Position numbers and translations under genes: made by a program
Assembly: GCA_900104855.1 (NCBI GenBank)
Contig: FNSS01000001.1
Coordinates: forward strand, 5,952,001-6,016,000
Length of the DNA: 64,000 nt
Source of the DNA: Rhizobiales bacterium GAS188
Lineage (GTDB): Bacteria; Pseudomonadota; Alphaproteobacteria; Rhizobiales; Beijerinckiaceae
Direction: 5' to 3'
Notes under the pieces: model-generated
Seen by the model: only the letters and a program-made list of their open reading frames with translations
What the model was told of the DNA's origin: nothing
Databases searched by the model: none
Shown here: one piece after another, positions 61,255 through 64,000 of the stretch
Layout of the letters: every line of letters begins with the position of its first letter
Numbering within the stretch: position 1 is the first letter of the stretch

Positions 61255-63450
61255 GTGCCGAGTTCGATTTGCGTCGCTGCCCGCGCCTCTTTCGCCGTGC
61301 TCTCGATCGGCGTTTTCGCTTATGCCATCCCCGCAACGGCCGAGACGCCGGCGCCGCCGCCCGGGACGGATGGCGCTGCGACGGCCAGACCTGCCTCGGC
61401 TGCGCGTCCGACCCGTGGCGTCGTCAGCGATGCCGGCGCCAATGAAGAGCTCGACATCACCGTCACCGCGGCGAGGCTCGACAAGGCGCGCAACCAGATC
61501 TCCACCTCGGTCGGGGCTTCGACCTACGAGATCAACCGGCAGGCGATCGAGACGCAGCCTTTGGGCAACAACGCAGCGCTCAGCCAGACCTTGCTGCAGG
61601 CTCCCGGCGTCGCCCAGGATTCCTTCGGCCAGCTGCATGTGCGCGGCGATCACGCCAACCTGCAATACCGCATCAACGGCATCATCATTCCGGAGACGAT
61701 CAGCGGCTTCTCGCAATTGTTCGATACGCGTTTCGCGCGGCGCATCGATCTGCTCACCGGCGCATTGCCGGCCCAATACGGCTACCGTACGGCCGGCGTC
61801 GTCGAAATCGAGACGAAGAGCGGCTCGCTCGATCCAGGGGGCGAGATCTCGTTGTACGGCGGCCAGAGGCAGACCTTGTTCCCGAGCGTCACGTACGGCG
61901 GCTCGACCGGAGCGGTCGATTATTTCGTCTCCGGCAGCTATCTGCAGAACAATATCGGCATCGAAAACCCGACCCGCTCCTTGAATCCGGTGAAGGACTT
62001 CACCGAGCAGGGCAGGGGCTTCCTCTATCTGTCGAGCCTGATCGACGCGAATACGCGGCTGAGCTTCATTTCGGGCACGGCGGTCAGCCAATTCCGCTTC
62101 CCCAACAATCCGGGACAGATGCCGTCCTTCACGGCTTATGGCGTGTCGGACTTCAACTCCGCTGGCCTGCGCGAGCAGCAATTGGAGGAATCGAACTTCA
62201 ATATCGTGTCGCTGCAGAAATCGATAGGCAATCTCGACATGCAGGTCGCCTATTTCAATCGCTACAGCCTGACGCATTTCTTCCCCGATCCGGTCGGCGA
62301 CATCGTGTTCAACGGTGTTGCCTCGAATGTGCGGCGCGAGAACTTCGCCAACGGCGTGCAGGGCGATCTCAGCTACAAGATCAATGACCAGCATACACTC
62401 CGCGCCGGCGCCTTCGGCGATGTCGAGCGGGCGCGCAGCGGCACTCTCTCGACCGTCCTGCCGCTCGACGACAGCGGCAATCCCGTCGATGCCCCTTTCA
62501 CCATCCCCGATAAGAGCCGCAAGACCGGCTACCTGCTCGGCGCCTATGCGCAAGACGAGTGGCGCATCTCCGATCGGCTCACCGTCAATTATGGCGCTCG
62601 CTTCGATCAGATCTACCAATATCTCGACAAGCACCAGCTGAGCCCGCGCGTGAACCTCGTCTACAAGCCCCTCGAAGGCACGACATTGCATGCCGGTTAT
62701 GCGCGCTATTTCACGCCGGCGCCGTTGGAACTGATCGCGCCGACCGCGATCGGCAAGTTCGTCAACACCTCGGCCGCTCCGAACAGCCTGATCGACAATG
62801 TCGTCAAGCCGGAGCGCGCCAATTACTTCGATGCCGGCATCATCCAGAAGATCGGCCCCGACCTGCAGATCGGCCTCGATGCCTATTACAAGCGCGCCAA
62901 CGACCTGATCGATGAGGGGCAATTCGGCGCGGCACTGATCTTCTCGCCGTTCAACTATCAGCACGCCAAGATCTATGGGGCGGAGCTCACCGCCTCCTAT
63001 CAGATCGACAATCTGACCCTTTACGGAAACCTCGCCTATTCACGCGCGCAGGGAAAGAACATCATCTCGAGCCAATTCTTCATCAAACCGGACGTGCTCA
63101 CCTACAGCATGTCCAATTACATCTATCTCGACCATGATCAGCGCTTCACCATCTCGGGCGGCGCTTCCTATCGCTGGGGCGATACCCTGTTCACCACCGA
63201 TGTGATTTCGGGCTCGGGGCTGAGGAAAGGCTTCGCGAACACCGAACGCGGGCCGAATTACGTGCAGGTCAATGCCGGCCTGAAGCATGAGTTCAACGCG
63301 CCCGGAATGGGAAAGGTGACGGCCCGAATCGACATGATCAACCTGACCGATCGCAAATATGGATTGCGCGACGGCAGCGGGGTCGGCGTAGGCGCCCCGC
63401 AATTCGGCCCGCGGCGCACGCTCCTCGCCGGCATCTCGAAAAGCTTCTGA
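61255..63450 (+). CDS. TonB-dependent outer-membrane receptor
   Basis: The 731-aa receptor starts with GTG (GGAG about 8 nt upstream) and a signal peptide (AARASFAVLSIGVFAYAIPATA). The plug domain (about residues 85-200) includes LLQAPGVAQDSFGQLHVRGD and YGYRTAGVVEIET, and a 22-strand barrel follows, ending TLLAGISKSF with the terminal Phe. A TonB-box-like stretch LDITVTAARL sits at about 64-73. No haem- or siderophore-specific motif is clear, and it is not His-rich like ZnuD. The Zur-like sites suggest a zinc-related ligand. Confidence 0.9.
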   Translation: MPSSICVAARASFAVLSIGVFAYAIPATAETPAPPPGTDGAATARPASAARPTRGVVSDAGANEELDITVTAARLDKARNQISTSVGASTYEINRQAIETQPLGNNAALSQTLLQAPGVAQDSFGQLHVRGDHANLQYRINGIIIPETISGFSQLFDTRFARRIDLLTGALPAQYGYRTAGVVEIETKSGSLDPGGEISLYGGQRQTLFPSVTYGGSTGAVDYFVSGSYLQNNIGIENPTRSLNPVKDFTEQGRGFLYLSSLIDANTRLSFISGTAVSQFRFPNNPGQMPSFTAYGVSDFNSAGLREQQLEESNFNIVSLQKSIGNLDMQVAYFNRYSLTHFFPDPVGDIVFNGVASNVRRENFANGVQGDLSYKINDQHTLRAGAFGDVERARSGTLSTVLPLDDSGNPVDAPFTIPDKSRKTGYLLGAYAQDEWRISDRLTVNYGARFDQIYQYLDKHQLSPRVNLVYKPLEGTTLHAGYARYFTPAPLELIAPTAIGKFVNTSAAPNSLIDNVVKPERANYFDAGIIQKIGPDLQIGLDAYYKRANDLIDEGQFGAALIFSPFNYQHAKIYGAELTASYQIDNLTLYGNLAYSRAQGKNIISSQFFIKPDVLTYSMSNYIYLDHDQRFTISGGASYRWGDTLFTTDVISGSGLRKGFANTERGPNYVQVNAGLKHEFNAPGMGKVTARIDMINLTDRKYGLRDGSGVGVGAPQFGPRRTLLAGISKSF

Positions 63451-63625
63451 AGGGGGCATTTTCGGGCATCACGATCCCGTACGCCTGCCCGTCGCGCCCG
63501 TTGCCGACACGTCGTCGACACGTCCGCTCTTGGGCGCCGACGTAGCGCTCGGCACGCGGCTGGGGTAACTTTGCACCCTCATTCGCCGCCCATCCCGCGG
63601 CGGCGAATGACGACGAGGTGCAGCC

Positions 63626-64000
63626 TTGCTCGACCAACGCAGCGTGCTGGAACGGACCGATCAGCCGCGAGACCGGGGCGTGGCCGAAGCCGCTCGCGCC
63701 CGCACCTCGCTTGCCATGATCGGGCTAGCGAGCCTCATCGCTTGCCTCACCGTGTCGGCGCAGGCCTTTCAGCGGGTCGCGGGAGAGCTGGCGCATTTCA
63801 ACGCGGATCCGATCTTCATCCGGCTCGCAGGCGCTTCGCTCGCCATCCTGGCCGGGGCTTTCCTGGCGGCGGCGCTTGCGGCCGATACGCGTCTCACGGC
63901 GCGGCGCGGGCGAATTGCCGCAGCCGTGCGACCGGACGAGGCGCAGGCGCAGCCGACCCGCAAGGCAGGATGGAGGCGCCTCTCCGTTGCCCGCCTGCTG
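63626..64000 (+). CDS. Membrane protein of unknown function, C-terminus beyond window
   Basis: The first 125 codons of an open frame are present, beginning at TTG 63626 with GAGGTG just upstream. The translation starts LDQRSVLERTDQPRDRG and has two hydrophobic segments (TSLAMIGLASLIACLTVSAQA and LAGASLAILAGAFLAAALAA), the second followed by basic residues. It lies 175 nt after the receptor. I recognise no family; the rest is outside the window. Confidence 0.55.
   Translation, partial: MLDQRSVLERTDQPRDRGVAEAARARTSLAMIGLASLIACLTVSAQAFQRVAGELAHFNADPIFIRLAGASLAILAGAFLAAALAADTRLTARRGRIAAAVRPDEAQAQPTRKAGWRRLSVARLL

Noticed and set aside
61204-62964. A 586-aa minus-strand ORF opposite the TonB-dependent receptor
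   Set aside because: It is low in domain-like content, rich in Arg/Asp/Ala from the shadow frame, and the receptor frame is fully supported.

Overview
This is a GC-rich bacterial window with dense operons of co-directional genes, frequent GTG/TTG starts and stop/start overlaps. The gene content (Smo-type polyol ABC system, PhnW-PhnA-PhnY phosphonate pathway, archaic chaperone-usher pili, IclR/LysR/DeoR/SorC regulators, several LivJFMGH-type and sugar ABC systems) and candidate Zur-type operators point to an alphaproteobacterium, most likely Hyphomicrobiales (Rhizobiales). I cannot fix the genus. No rRNA, tRNA, CRISPR array, transposase or phage gene was seen; this looks like ordinary chromosome carrying many dispersed intergenic repeats.

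Layout. 1-8.9 kb: a catabolic locus with a minus-strand operon (HpcH/HpaI aldolase, DUF6282 protein, BKACE enzyme cut by the window edge), a divergent IclR regulator, then a branched-chain-amino-acid-type ABC transporter in the order SBP-LivF-LivM-LivG-LivH and a bicupin-like protein. Both promoters carry matching heptamer pairs 20 bp apart. 9-15.4 kb: GlsB/YeaQ membrane protein, MipA-family outer-membrane protein, and a four-gene archaic chaperone-usher pilus operon whose first gene has an in-frame amber codon just after its best start. 15.9-21.6 kb: a small ribbon-helix-helix protein, then a coiled-coil protein, a transmembrane OmpA-like protein and a Ras-like small GTPase, convergent with a histidine kinase/NarL-type regulator pair. 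The first two genes of the GTPase operon lie in one reading frame separated by a single TAG.

21.8-27.6 kb: 2-aminoethylphosphonate degradation (DeoR-type regulator, EamA transporter, phnW, phnA, phnY) with a candidate shared operator. 27.6-31.6 kb: LuxR, ArsR and LysR regulators and a small exported protein. 31.9-36.5 kb: a periplasmic molybdenum hydroxylase of the isoquinoline 1-oxidoreductase type with its 2Fe-2S subunit, a diheme cytochrome and an outer-membrane channel. 36.7-45.8 kb: mostly single genes (acylphosphatase, glyoxalase-fold protein, methyltransferase, RppH, dimethylglycine/sarcosine dehydrogenase-like flavoprotein, DUF2461, Gfo/Idh/MocA oxidoreductase, an orphan family-5 SBP). 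46.1-55.5 kb: a sorbitol/polyol operon (SorC-type regulator, SmoEFGK, two SDR dehydrogenases, HAD phosphatase, FGGY kinase). 56.1-58.4 kb: a conserved protein of unknown function and a SelA-like PLP enzyme. 58.8-63.5 kb: ExbB-ExbD-TonB and a TonB-dependent receptor, both preceded by sequences resembling Zur boxes. A membrane protein of unknown function runs off the right edge.

The most unusual item is the envelope-to-GTPase operon at 16.5-19.3 kb: a membrane protein with a possible longin/roadblock-like cytoplasmic region, one transmembrane helix and a periplasmic OmpA-like domain is translationally coupled to a Ras-like GTPase.
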